Source: DASPLX01 sp035627375 (GTDB taxonomy: Bacteria > Pseudomonadota > Gammaproteobacteria > Burkholderiales > Burkholderiaceae_D). Taken from it: a stretch of 59,156 nucleotides of DNA. Under the pieces are notes generated by a model. It did no database searches, was not told the origin of the DNA, and worked only from the letters and a program-made list of their open reading frames with translations. Position 1 is the first letter of the stretch. Each line of letters starts with the position of its first letter. The position numbers and the translations under genes were made by a program. Shown piece by piece: positions 16,743-25,243 of this stretch. Location of the stretch: assembly GCA_035627375.1 (NCBI GenBank), contig DASPLX010000076.1:1-59156 (forward strand), given 5' to 3'.

Positions 16743-18830
16743 CTACAGCTGAGAAATTTGGGACAGCGTGCTATTGACAGTGCTTTGGAACGCATTGACA
16801 TCCGTGCTGCCGTTGACTTCTCCCATCATGCTGCGCACGATCGGCGCGGCGGCCGGCTTAGCATATCCGTTGAACTCGGCAGCCGTATCGATACCCGTGG
16901 TGAAGTTGGTGGCAACGGCCGTCTTCTTGTCCACGGTAATGCCATCCGTATTGGACATCGCACTCGCCATGATGGTCAGCGCCGCCTTGACGCGCGTCAC
17001 GTAGCCATTGTTGATCGCGTTGACCCAGAAATTCAGGCCTCCCTGATCCGGATCGCGGTCGAGGACATTGCGGTAGATGGCGGTGACATACTGCGTCGTG
17101 TCTCCCGAATACAAAGCCGTCGATTCGGGCGCACCGGCAAAGAAGTCGATCACGGTTCTAACCGACGAATTCGAATCGTAGGCATTATTGAGATCGACGA
17201 TATTGGTCGGCGCATTGCCTCGAGCCAGGTTGACCGCCCAGAATGCCAGCCCCCCCGGATCTGCCGGCCGGCCATAGTACGCAATGTAAATTTGTTGCGT
17301 GACCTTGTAGTGGGCGCCAGCCAGGGAACCAAGCACATCGAGCCGCGGCTTGGTTATGCCGTTACGATGGTCGGTGACCTTCAATTCAGTATTGAGCAAA
17401 CGACTCTCGACGGCAGCCAACGATTCGTTGGGAAAAGCACTGGCGCCGCGCAGCACGGCGATGGCACCGGCGACGTGAGGCGCGGCTTGCGACGTTCCCG
17501 ACCATTGTTTGATGTTGCCGGTTGCGGTAGTGCTCGCCCTGATGAAGGCACCCGGAGCAAACATAGTGAGCAGGTTGCCACCGTTGCTGAAGCAGGCCAC
17601 CCGGTGGGCGCCGGTCACCGTGTCGGAACAGGTGGTTTTTGTCTCGCCGCCTTCGACATGGGTATAGGTAACGCTTCCGCCGATCGGTGCAAGATTGTAT
17701 TCCCCATCATAGGTCGCCCCCACCGCGACCACGCCGGACACGCAGGCCGGCGCACCAATACCATCGGTCCATCCCCGGTTGCCGGTTGCGGCAACCGGCA
17801 GGATTCCGGCCGCACGCACTTGACCGATGGCGGCGGCATAGGCCGCGCCTTCGTTATAGACACCATCGGCGGTATAGGAATTACATGCGCTCGTGAACTT
17901 GTAGTCGAGTCCGAAGCTCATGTTGAGCGACACGACGTTCAAAGCCACCTTATTGTTGATCGCCCAATTCATCCCCTTGATAGCGGTGAATGAGGAGATT
18001 CCTCGCTTCTTGCTGGTAGCGGGATCCACGGTATCGTCATCCACGTCGAGCGCGGCGATGCGCGCTCCCGGTGCCACGGCGGCAGCAATGATCGCCACAC
18101 CCGTGCCGTGCGAGGCAGGCGTCAGAGAATACGACGCCGGGCTCGAATCTACCGTGCTGATCGGCTCTGCGGCCGTCACGCGACAGGAAGAAGCCGGCTG
18201 GCCGGGCGCGGTACAGCTTCCGAGAGCGGCATCCTTGTAGTAGGTGCCGTCATCCAGCACGGCCACCGTGGTCCCGGCGCCGGTGTGCGTGGATTGCGTT
18301 GTGACCGGCTGGTGTATCAATGGCATGCTTTCTGCCATGGAGAGTGTCAACTTGCTGTTTTCGACGACGCCGACTACAGCGGAATGATTCAGCATCTTGA
18401 CGAGCGCGCCGCGGTTCTTGAACTGGACCAGTGCCATCGGCAACGCATCAAGTTCGCTACGGAACTCGACCTCGTCGCTGGTGAGCGCGGCACGCACACG
18501 ATCGCGCGCCGCCTTGAACGCCGCCTTTTTCGCGGTCAACTGGTCTGCGAAAGCGGCTTTCGGATTAATACGCGATGCGGACTCATCCGCAAACACGACA
18601 ATGAACTCCCCGCCACCCGCATCGAGCGCGCGATCAAGGAGAGTGGGTACGATTTTCTTGTTGGCTGCCGCAGACAAGGCAGCCTTTGCCTGCTGCTTGG
18701 TCAAGGATGCACCGCTGGTCGCGGCGGCTGATCCCGAACCAAAAGGATTGGACGACACGGACTGAGCTTGTACAACTTGAGCTGTCCCGAGAGTGAGAGC
18801 AAGAGCTGAAACAACCTTCAGATATTTCAT
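16743..18830 (-). CDS. Secreted subtilisin-like (S8) serine protease with C-terminal DUF4214 modules
   Basis: 695 aa from ATG 18830 (MKYLKVVSALALTLGTAQ signal peptide; ATG 18842 would add MKAH). A propeptide-like region (about 55-170, with FIVVFADESASRIN) precedes the S8 domain: Asp in VAVLDDGTYY, His in SHGTGVAIIAA, and Ser in GTSQAAPHVAG (about 445). The C-terminus (about 500-690) has a DUF4214-type region: QIYIAYYGRPADPGGLAFW and a second unit TAIYRNVLDRDPDQGGLNFW. DUF4214 often occurs in calcium-binding or exported surface proteins. This is a free-standing gene, upstream AT-rich, with an inverted repeat at 18910. Likely an extracellular protease. Confidence 0.92.
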   Translation of the reverse strand: MKYLKVVSALALTLGTAQVVQAQSVSSNPFGSGSAAATSGASLTKQQAKAALSAAANKKIVPTLLDRALDAGGGEFIVVFADESASRINPKAAFADQLTAKKAAFKAARDRVRAALTSDEVEFRSELDALPMALVQFKNRGALVKMLNHSAVVGVVENSKLTLSMAESMPLIHQPVTTQSTHTGAGTTVAVLDDGTYYKDAALGSCTAPGQPASSCRVTAAEPISTVDSSPASYSLTPASHGTGVAIIAAAVAPGARIAALDVDDDTVDPATSKKRGISSFTAIKGMNWAINNKVALNVVSLNMSFGLDYKFTSACNSYTADGVYNEGAAYAAAIGQVRAAGILPVAATGNRGWTDGIGAPACVSGVVAVGATYDGEYNLAPIGGSVTYTHVEGGETKTTCSDTVTGAHRVACFSNGGNLLTMFAPGAFIRASTTATGNIKQWSGTSQAAPHVAGAIAVLRGASAFPNESLAAVESRLLNTELKVTDHRNGITKPRLDVLGSLAGAHYKVTQQIYIAYYGRPADPGGLAFWAVNLARGNAPTNIVDLNNAYDSNSSVRTVIDFFAGAPESTALYSGDTTQYVTAIYRNVLDRDPDQGGLNFWVNAINNGYVTRVKAALTIMASAMSNTDGITVDKKTAVATNFTTGIDTAAEFNGYAKPAAAPIVRSMMGEVNGSTDVNAFQSTVNSTLSQISQL

Positions 18831-18909
18831 GTGCGCTTTCATAAGTTGAATGACTATCATTGATAGGCAATGCCGGAGGATGTACTTACTTCCCATAAAG
18901 CATTGACGG

Positions 18910-18940
18910 TTACTACACTTGGTATTTCTTCGTGTAGTAA
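18910..18940. promoter_or_regulatory. Inverted repeat upstream of the subtilase gene
   Basis: Perfect 9-bp arms TTACTACAC (18910-18918) and GTGTAGTAA (18932-18940) with a 13-base spacer, 80 to 110 bases upstream of the start. Good candidate operator for a dimeric regulator. The whole 18831-19056 stretch is AT-rich (poly A/T, for example TATTTATATCAAGG) and holds no gene. Confidence 0.5.
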
Positions 18941-19056
18941 TGGGCATTCTATTGACAAGTAGAAACCCCTAGTAACTTACCAGTTAGTTATTTATATCAA
19001 GGTTGATTTACGTCAATATATTTCTCACGGAAACTTTCTTGCCGAGGCCAATGAAA

Positions 19057-19086
19057 GAGCCCCGCCGGCTTCCGCCGACGGGGCTC
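19057..19086 (-). terminator. Intrinsic terminator of maeB
   Basis: Inverted repeat GAGCCCCG...CGGGGCTC (19057-19086) with T-rich sequence on the minus-strand exit (CTCTTTCATT), about 90 bases after the maeB stop. Confidence 0.75.
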
Positions 19087-19176
19087 CTGGTAGTCATGTC
19101 TTTTGAATCGACCTAATCGTGAAGGACAGAGTCTTCTCGAGTGCGGCCGCTCCGGCCCGAACGCCGGCGATCGATA

Positions 19177-21507
19177 TTATGTCCGCACCGCGGCTTCCAG
19201 CCGCGCACCGACATCCGCCACCGCCACCGCCGTCATGTTGACGATGCGCCGCGAGGTCGCCGCTGGATTCAGGATATGCACCGGCTTGGCCGCACCGAGC
19301 AGAATCGGGCCGACCGTCACGCCATAGCCGCCGGTGATCTTCAGCAGGTTGAACGCGATGTTGGCCGCGTCGAGCGTCGGCATGATCAAGAGATTCGCGC
19401 TGCCGGTCAGCGACGTGTCCGGGAGGAAGTGGCGCCGCACGTCTTCCGACAATGCTGCGTCGCCCTGCATCTCGCCTTCGACTTCGAGGTGCGGCGCGGT
19501 GCGGACCAGGATGTCGCGCGCCGCGCGCATCTTGCGCGCCGACGGGCGATTCGAGGAACCGAACATCGAATGCGACAGCATCGCCACCTTCGGCTGCAGG
19601 CCGAAGCGCGCGATCTCGTCGGCGGCCAGTTGCGCGATCTCGGCCAATTGCTCGGCGGTCGGGTCGTCGTTCACATAGGTGTCGGCGATGAACAGTGTAT
19701 GTTTTTCGAGCATCAAAGCGTTCATGGTCGCGAACACGGTCGCGCCGGGCGCCAGGCCGATCACGTCGCGCACATGTTCGAGATGCGCATCGAAGCGACC
19801 GACGGTGCCGCACAAAAGCGCGTCGGCATCGCCCATTCGCACCAGCATGTTGCCGATCAGCGTGTTCGAGCGGCGCAGTGCGGTCTTGGCCATGTCGGGC
19901 GTGATGCCGTCGCGGCCGCGCAATTCGTGATAGGCCTCGTGGTAAGCGCGGTAACGCGGATCGTCTTCCGGATCGATCATCTCGAAATCGACGCCGGCCT
20001 TCAGGCGCAGGCCGGCTTTCTTGATGCGCATCTCGATCACGTGCGGGCGGCCGATCAGGATCGGCTTGGCGAGACCCTCGTCGACCACGGTCTGCACCGC
20101 GCGCAGCACGCGCTCTTCCTCGCCTTCGGCATAGGCGACGCGCTTGGGCGCCTTCTTCGCGGCGGAAAACACCGGCTTCATGATGAGTCCGGTGTGGTAC
20201 ACGAGCTGGCTCAGCTGCTGCCGATACGCTTCCATGTTCTTGATCGGCCGCATCGCGACGCCGGATTCTTCGGCCGCCTTGGCGACGGCCGGCGCGATCT
20301 TCTCGATCAGGCGCGAATCGAAAGGCTTGGGAATGATGTACTCGGGGCCGAAGGAAAGGTCCTGGCCGGCATAGGCGGCGGCCACCGCATCGTTGGTCTC
20401 GGCTTGCGCAAGCTCAGCGATCGCCTTCACGCACGCCAGCTTCATCTGTTCCGTGATCTTGGTGGCGCCGCAATCGAGCGCGCCGCGGAAGATGTACGGG
20501 AAGCACAAGACGTTGTTGACCTGGTTCGGATAATCGGAACGGCCGGTGGCGATGATGCAGTCGGGGCGCGCCGCCTTCGCGATTTCCGGGCGGATTTCCG
20601 GTTCCGGATTGGCGAGCGCGAGTATGATCGGCTTGTCGGCCATGGTCTTGACCATGTCGCCGGTCAGCACGCCGGCAGTCGAGCAGCCGAGGAACACGTC
20701 GGCGTTCTTGACGATGTCGGCCAGCGTGCGCGCATTGGTGTCCTGCGCATAGCGCGCCTTGTTGGCTTCCATGTTGGCGTCGCGGCCGCAATAGATCACG
20801 CCCTTGGAATCCGTGACGTAGACGTTTTTGCGGTTCACGCCGAGGCCGACCATCAAGTCGAGGCAGGCGATCGCCGCCGCTCCGGCGCCAGACACCGCGA
20901 CTTTCACGTCGCCGATGTTCTTGCCGACCACCTGCAAGCCGTTCAGCAGCGCCGCCGCCGAGATGATGGCCGTTCCGTGCTGGTCGTCGTGGAAGACCGG
21001 GATATTCATGCGTTCGCGCAGCTTCTTCTCGATATAGAAGCATTCCGGCGCCTTGATGTCTTCGAGATTGATGCCGCCGACGGTCGGTTCGAGCATCGCG
21101 ATCGCATCGACCAGCTTGTCCGGATCGTGTTCGGCCAGCTCGATGTCGAACACGTCGACGCCGGCGAATTTCTTGAACAGGCAGCCCTTGCCTTCCATCA
21201 CCGGCTTGCCCGCCAGCGGGCCGATATCGCCGAGTCCGAGCACCGCCGTGCCGTTGGTGACCACCGCGACCAGGTTGCCGCGCGAGGTGTATTCGGCGGC
21301 CGTGGCCGGATCCTTCGCGATCTCTTCACAGGCATAGGCGACGCCCGGCGAATAGGCGAGCGACAGGTCGCGCTGGTTGGACAAGGCCTTGGTCGAGTTG
21401 ACTTCGATCTTGCCGCGGGTCGGACTGCGGTGATATTCGAGCGCAGCTTCGCGCAACTGGTCTTTCTTGGCGAGGTCCACCGCGCCGTCGGTCTGATTCG
21501 TGCTCAT
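19177..21507 (-). CDS. maeB: NADP-dependent malic enzyme with phosphotransacetylase-like domain
   Basis: 776 aa from ATG 21507 (MSTNQTDGAVDLAKKDQLRE), the long MaeB form. The N-terminal 430 residues hold the malic enzyme: SLAYSPGVAYACEEI, GNLVAVVTNGTAVLGLGDIGPLAGKPVMEGK, HDDQHGTAIISAAALLNGL, and the NAD(P) loop GAGAAAIACLDLM. The C-terminal half is a phosphate acetyl/butyryltransferase-like domain (NMLVRMGDADALLCGTVG). It decarboxylates malate to pyruvate and makes NADPH; the C-terminal domain is thought to be regulatory. The upstream in-frame extension to 21723 is Arg-rich and non-coding. Monocistronic, ends at the terminator at 19057. Confidence 0.95.
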   Translation of the reverse strand: MSTNQTDGAVDLAKKDQLREAALEYHRSPTRGKIEVNSTKALSNQRDLSLAYSPGVAYACEEIAKDPATAAEYTSRGNLVAVVTNGTAVLGLGDIGPLAGKPVMEGKGCLFKKFAGVDVFDIELAEHDPDKLVDAIAMLEPTVGGINLEDIKAPECFYIEKKLRERMNIPVFHDDQHGTAIISAAALLNGLQVVGKNIGDVKVAVSGAGAAAIACLDLMVGLGVNRKNVYVTDSKGVIYCGRDANMEANKARYAQDTNARTLADIVKNADVFLGCSTAGVLTGDMVKTMADKPIILALANPEPEIRPEIAKAARPDCIIATGRSDYPNQVNNVLCFPYIFRGALDCGATKITEQMKLACVKAIAELAQAETNDAVAAAYAGQDLSFGPEYIIPKPFDSRLIEKIAPAVAKAAEESGVAMRPIKNMEAYRQQLSQLVYHTGLIMKPVFSAAKKAPKRVAYAEGEEERVLRAVQTVVDEGLAKPILIGRPHVIEMRIKKAGLRLKAGVDFEMIDPEDDPRYRAYHEAYHELRGRDGITPDMAKTALRRSNTLIGNMLVRMGDADALLCGTVGRFDAHLEHVRDVIGLAPGATVFATMNALMLEKHTLFIADTYVNDDPTAEQLAEIAQLAADEIARFGLQPKVAMLSHSMFGSSNRPSARKMRAARDILVRTAPHLEVEGEMQGDAALSEDVRRHFLPDTSLTGSANLLIMPTLDAANIAFNLLKITGGYGVTVGPILLGAAKPVHILNPAATSRRIVNMTAVAVADVGARLEAAVRT

Positions 21508-21631
21508 GATCTCTCGAGTTTGATTGGTATTGGAGGGAATGATTATCCCCGGCTTTTTTTGAAATGAATATAGGATCTGTTCGATATGCCGGTGTCGGCA
21601 CGGGCGATGCGGCATTCGGCGGCAGCCCGGT

Positions 21632-22729
21632 TCAGCGATGCTTCGCGCCCGGCCACAGCGACGGATGGGCGCGCGCGTATTGCGGCGGATAGGCGAGCCC
21701 GCCGCCGAGCACCTGCGACGCATGCATCGGCCAATGCGGGTTGTCGAGGAAGGCGCGCGCCAAGGCCACCATGTCGGCCTTGCCCGAGGCGATGATGTCT
21801 TCGGCCTGCGTCGGCTGCACGATCAGGCCGACGGCGCAGACCGGGATCTTCACATGTTTCCGGACCTGTTCGGCATGCGGCACCTGATAATTGGGCGCCA
21901 CGGCGATCTTCGCCGCCGGATCGATGCCGCCGGTCGTGACATCGAGGAAACCGCAGCCGCGCCGCTCCAGTCCCTGCGCCAGCGCGATGCAATCCTCGAT
22001 GCCGGCGCCGCCTTCCAGCCAGTCGCCGCCCGAGATGCGCGCCCCGACCACGATATTGGGCGGACAAGCTTTCCGCACCGCGTCGAATACCTCGAGCAGA
22101 TAACGGAGCCGGTTTTCCAGGCTGCCGCCATAGCCATCCTCGCGCTTGTTCGCATGCGGCGACAGGAACTGATGCATCAGGTAGCCGTGCGAGAGGTGCA
22201 GTTCGATCACGTCGATGCCGATGCGCGCGGCGCGCCTTGCCGAGGCCGCGAACGCGTCGCGAACGCGGCGCAGGTCGGCGGCGGTGCAAGCGCGCGGAAC
22301 GGGCCAATCCGGCGCGAACGGCAGCGCGGAGGGGGCGATGGCATTCCAGCCGCCCTGCTGCGGAGCAAGCGGACGGCCGCCGCGCCAGGGCGCGTCGGTC
22401 GAAGCCTTGCGGCCGGCATGGCCGAGCTGGATGCCGAATCGGGCGTTGCCGACCCTGGCGCAGACGTCGAGCACGCGCGCCAGGGATTTCTCGTTGTCGT
22501 CGCTGTAAAGACCCAGGCACCACGGGGAAATGCGCCCCTCCGGCTCGACCCCGGTCGCCTCGATGATGACCAGGCCGGCGCCCGACTTGGCGAGGCCGCC
22601 CAGGTGAACGATATGCCAATCGCCGGCATTGCCGTCCTGCGCGCTGTACTGGCACATCGGAGCGACGACAATACGGTTCGGCAAGGTAACGGGACCAAGG
22701 GCGACAGGCGAAAACAAGACGGAAGTCAT
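21632..22729 (-). CDS. NADH:flavin oxidoreductase, Old Yellow Enzyme (YqjM-like)
   Basis: 365 aa. MTSVLFSPVALGPVTLPNRIVVAPMCQYSA is the typical thermophilic-like (YqjM) OYE start, with the FMN-binding Cys in APMCQYS. HLSHGYLMHQFLSPHANKR, GYGGSLENRLRYLLEV and the phosphate-binding region GKADMVALARAFLDNPHW are conserved. It reduces activated alkenes with NADPH and FMN. It is divergent from the hydroxyproline cluster and 149 bases away, so a link to that pathway is possible but not shown. Confidence 0.92.
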   Translation of the reverse strand: MTSVLFSPVALGPVTLPNRIVVAPMCQYSAQDGNAGDWHIVHLGGLAKSGAGLVIIEATGVEPEGRISPWCLGLYSDDNEKSLARVLDVCARVGNARFGIQLGHAGRKASTDAPWRGGRPLAPQQGGWNAIAPSALPFAPDWPVPRACTAADLRRVRDAFAASARRAARIGIDVIELHLSHGYLMHQFLSPHANKREDGYGGSLENRLRYLLEVFDAVRKACPPNIVVGARISGGDWLEGGAGIEDCIALAQGLERRGCGFLDVTTGGIDPAAKIAVAPNYQVPHAEQVRKHVKIPVCAVGLIVQPTQAEDIIASGKADMVALARAFLDNPHWPMHASQVLGGGLAYPPQYARAHPSLWPGAKHR

Positions 22730-22878
22730 GGCGCATGAAATATGGACGATGCGGGGCTCAATGATGCCATCATTGCCACGGGCGCCGCTTGGGATGCCGT
22801 CGCCGATATGCGGATTTCGTCTTCCCGCCGGTACTGCCTCAGCAAGACGCCGGATTCGAATGGAGGTACTCTTTCGGC

Positions 22879-23808
22879 ATGAAGAAAATCTCCATTATCG
22901 ATTCCCATACCGGCGGCGAACCGACGCGCCTGATCGTCGACGGCGGCCCCGATCTGGGCAAAGTTTCGCTGGCGGAACGGCGCGAACGTTTCCAGCGCCT
23001 GCACGATCACATCCGTTCGGCGGTCGTCTGCGAGCCGCGTGGCTCGGACGTCATGGTCGGCGCCCTGCTATGCGAGCCGCAGGATCCCTCCTGCGCGGTC
23101 GGCGTGATCTTCTTCAACAACGTCGGCTATCTCGGCATGTGCGGTCACGGCACGATCGGCCTGGTCGCCTCGCTCGCGCACCTCGGCCGCATGCAGGCCG
23201 GACGCCACAAGATCGAAACGCCGGTCGGCGTCGTCGAAACCGAATTGCATGCCGACGGCAGCGTGACCGTTCACAATGTGCCGGCCTATCGTTCGCGCAC
23301 CAGCGTCGCAGTCGACGTGCCAGGCCACGGGCGCGTCACCGGCGACGTCGCCTGGGGGGGCAACTGGTTCTTCCTGGTGGCCGATCATGGCCGCGAATTG
23401 AAACTCGCCGACGTCGACGCCCTGACGGAGCTGTGCTGGAAGATCCGCCAAGCACTCGAGGACAACGGCATCGCCGGCGCCGACGGCGGCGTCATCGATC
23501 ACATCGAACTGTTCGCGCCGACGCCGAACGCCGACAGCAGGAATTTCGTGCTGTGTCCCGGCAAGGCCTACGACCGATCGCCGTGCGGCACCGGCACCAG
23601 CGCCAAGATCGCCTGCCTGGCCGCCGACGGCAAGCTGGCCGAAGGCGCCGTCTGGCGCCAGGAAAGCATCATCGGCAGCATCTTCGAAGCCTCGTATCGA
23701 CGCGACGGCGAACGGATCCTGCCGAGCATTCGCGGCCGCGCCTACGTGAACGCGGAAGCGACTCTGCTGCTCGACGATGCGGATCCGTTCCGCTGCGGCA
23801 TTCGATAA
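22879..23808 (+). CDS. lhpA: 4-hydroxyproline 2-epimerase (proline racemase family)
   Basis: 309 aa from ATG 22879 with GGAGGTACT upstream. MKKISIIDSHTGGEPTRLIVDGGP is the family start. The two catalytic cysteines are in MCGHGTIG (about residue 88) and SPCGTGTSAK (about 236), the second within the conserved DRSPCGTGTS context, and both are needed for C2 epimerisation. It converts trans-4-hydroxy-L-proline to cis-4-hydroxy-D-proline. The genes that follow complete that pathway, which supports this over proline racemase. First gene of lhpABFE-type operon; 21 bases separate it from lhpB. Naming follows Pseudomonas lhp genes. Confidence 0.88.
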   Translation: MKKISIIDSHTGGEPTRLIVDGGPDLGKVSLAERRERFQRLHDHIRSAVVCEPRGSDVMVGALLCEPQDPSCAVGVIFFNNVGYLGMCGHGTIGLVASLAHLGRMQAGRHKIETPVGVVETELHADGSVTVHNVPAYRSRTSVAVDVPGHGRVTGDVAWGGNWFFLVADHGRELKLADVDALTELCWKIRQALEDNGIAGADGGVIDHIELFAPTPNADSRNFVLCPGKAYDRSPCGTGTSAKIACLAADGKLAEGAVWRQESIIGSIFEASYRRDGERILPSIRGRAYVNAEATLLLDDADPFRCGIR

Positions 23809-23829
23809 CGCGCATCCGGCATCGGCGAC

Positions 23830-24987
23830 ATGAGCTCCAGGGCATTCGATGTGCTGATCGTCGGCGCCGGCATGGTCGGCGCCGCTTGTGCCGAAACGCT
23901 GTCGCGCCGGGGAATGCGGATCGCCGTCATCGAGCGCGAGGCGATCGGCTCCGGCGCCACGGCGGCCGGCATGGGGCACCTGGTCGTCATGGACGACAAC
24001 CCGGAAGAACTGGCGCTGACCTCCTATTCGCTGCGGCTATGGAATGCATTGCTCGATAGCGACGGCGCGCATCATGAATTCAGCCGCTGCGGCACGCTAT
24101 GGATCGCCGCCGACGATGAAGAACTCGACGCCGCGCGTCTCAAGCGGCGCACCTTGAATGCGCACGACATCGCCTGCGAATTGCTCGACGCCCAAGGCTT
24201 GTACCAGCTCGAGCCGCGCCTGCGTCCCGGTCTGGCCGGCGGCTTGCGGGTTTCCGGCGACGGCATCACCTATCCGCCCGGCAGCGCCCGCCGCCTGCTC
24301 GATCTGGCGATCCAACGCGGTGTCCGGCTGCTCTTCGGCACCGTGAAATCGGTCGACGACGGCGGCGTGACGCTGGGGAACGGCGAGCGCATCGGCGCCG
24401 CCATGGTCGTGGTCGCCAACGGCATGGGCTCGAGCGCCCTGCTTCCGGAATTGCCGATCCGCCCCAAGAAGGGCCATTTGCTGATCACCGATCGCTATCC
24501 CGGTTTCATCCGCCACCAACTGGTCGAACTCGGCTACATCAAAAGCGCCCATGCTTCGGACGGCGATTCGGTGGCCTTCAACCTGCAGCCGCGTCCGACC
24601 GGGCAGATACTGGTCGGTTCGTCGCGCCAGTTCGATACGATCGACAAATCCGCGGAGCCGGCCATGATCCGGCGCATGCTGGCGCACGCGATCGGCTACC
24701 TGCCCGAACTTGCCACGCTCAACGCGCTGCGCTGCTGGACCGGCTTCCGGGCCGCCAGTCCGGACGGCTTGCCGCTGGTCGGACCGCATCCGACACGGCG
24801 CAACGTGTGGCTCGCCACCGGCCACGAGGGACTGGGAATCACGACCTCGCTGGCGACCGCCGAACTGCTGGCCGACCAGATCCTGAGCGTGCCGAGCGCG
24901 ATCCCTTTTGAACCTTATCTGCCGTCGCGCTTCGGCGCGCTTGCCGAACATGTACACTCCCACCGCCATCAAGCCGCCCATGCCTGA
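23830..24987 (+). CDS. lhpB: FAD-dependent D-hydroxyproline dehydrogenase subunit (DAO family)
   Basis: 385 aa. The N-terminal dinucleotide fold is DVLIVGAGMVGAACAETLSRRGMRIAVIEREAIGSGAT. RPKKGHLLITDRYPG and the C-terminal RAASPDGLPLVGPHPTRRNVWLATGHEGLGIT are DAO/glycine oxidase-type flavin and substrate contacts. With the next two genes it matches the heteromeric cis-4-hydroxy-D-proline dehydrogenase of Pseudomonas (LhpB with LhpE and LhpF), which oxidises the epimerised substrate to pyrroline-4-hydroxy-2-carboxylate. The 3' end overlaps the start of the ferredoxin-like gene by 8 bases. Confidence 0.85.
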   Translation: MSSRAFDVLIVGAGMVGAACAETLSRRGMRIAVIEREAIGSGATAAGMGHLVVMDDNPEELALTSYSLRLWNALLDSDGAHHEFSRCGTLWIAADDEELDAARLKRRTLNAHDIACELLDAQGLYQLEPRLRPGLAGGLRVSGDGITYPPGSARRLLDLAIQRGVRLLFGTVKSVDDGGVTLGNGERIGAAMVVVANGMGSSALLPELPIRPKKGHLLITDRYPGFIRHQLVELGYIKSAHASDGDSVAFNLQPRPTGQILVGSSRQFDTIDKSAEPAMIRRMLAHAIGYLPELATLNALRCWTGFRAASPDGLPLVGPHPTRRNVWLATGHEGLGITTSLATAELLADQILSVPSAIPFEPYLPSRFGALAEHVHSHRHQAAHA

Positions 24988-25243
24988 GCGCATCGAGCTG
25001 TTCATCGACGGCAGACCGGCAACCGTCGATGCCGGCGTCAGCGTCGCCGCCGCGATCGCCTTGGCCGGCGCCATGGTCACGCGCCGCTCGGTCGGCGGCG
25101 CGCCGCGCGCTCCCGTCTGCGGCATGGGCATCTGCCAGGAATGCCGCGTCACGATCGATGGCCGTGCCCATCGGCTGGCGTGCCAGACGCCGTGTACGCC
25201 GGGCATGCGGATTGTCACGGCGTCGGTGCGGGGGGCGGCATGA
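24980..25243 (+). CDS. lhpF: Small [2Fe-2S] protein, D-hydroxyproline dehydrogenase subunit
   Basis: 87 aa from ATG 24980 (MPERIELFIDGRP; the upstream ATG 24950 is possible). The motif CGMGICQECRVTIDGRAHRLAC holds Cys-x4-Cys-x2-Cys and a fourth Cys downstream (LACQTPC), the plant-type ferredoxin [2Fe-2S] ligand set, as in the small subunit of HcnABC/opine-type dehydrogenases. The gene overlaps lhpB by 8 bases and shares ATGA with the next gene, showing strict coupling. It passes electrons between the flavin subunits. Confidence 0.85.
   Translation: MPERIELFIDGRPATVDAGVSVAAAIALAGAMVTRRSVGGAPRAPVCGMGICQECRVTIDGRAHRLACQTPCTPGMRIVTASVRGAA

Noticed and set aside
19141..21567. 808-aa plus-strand open frame opposite maeB
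   Set aside because: Arg/His/Asp-rich antisense shadow typical of high-GC DNA; maeB on the other strand has full domain conservation.
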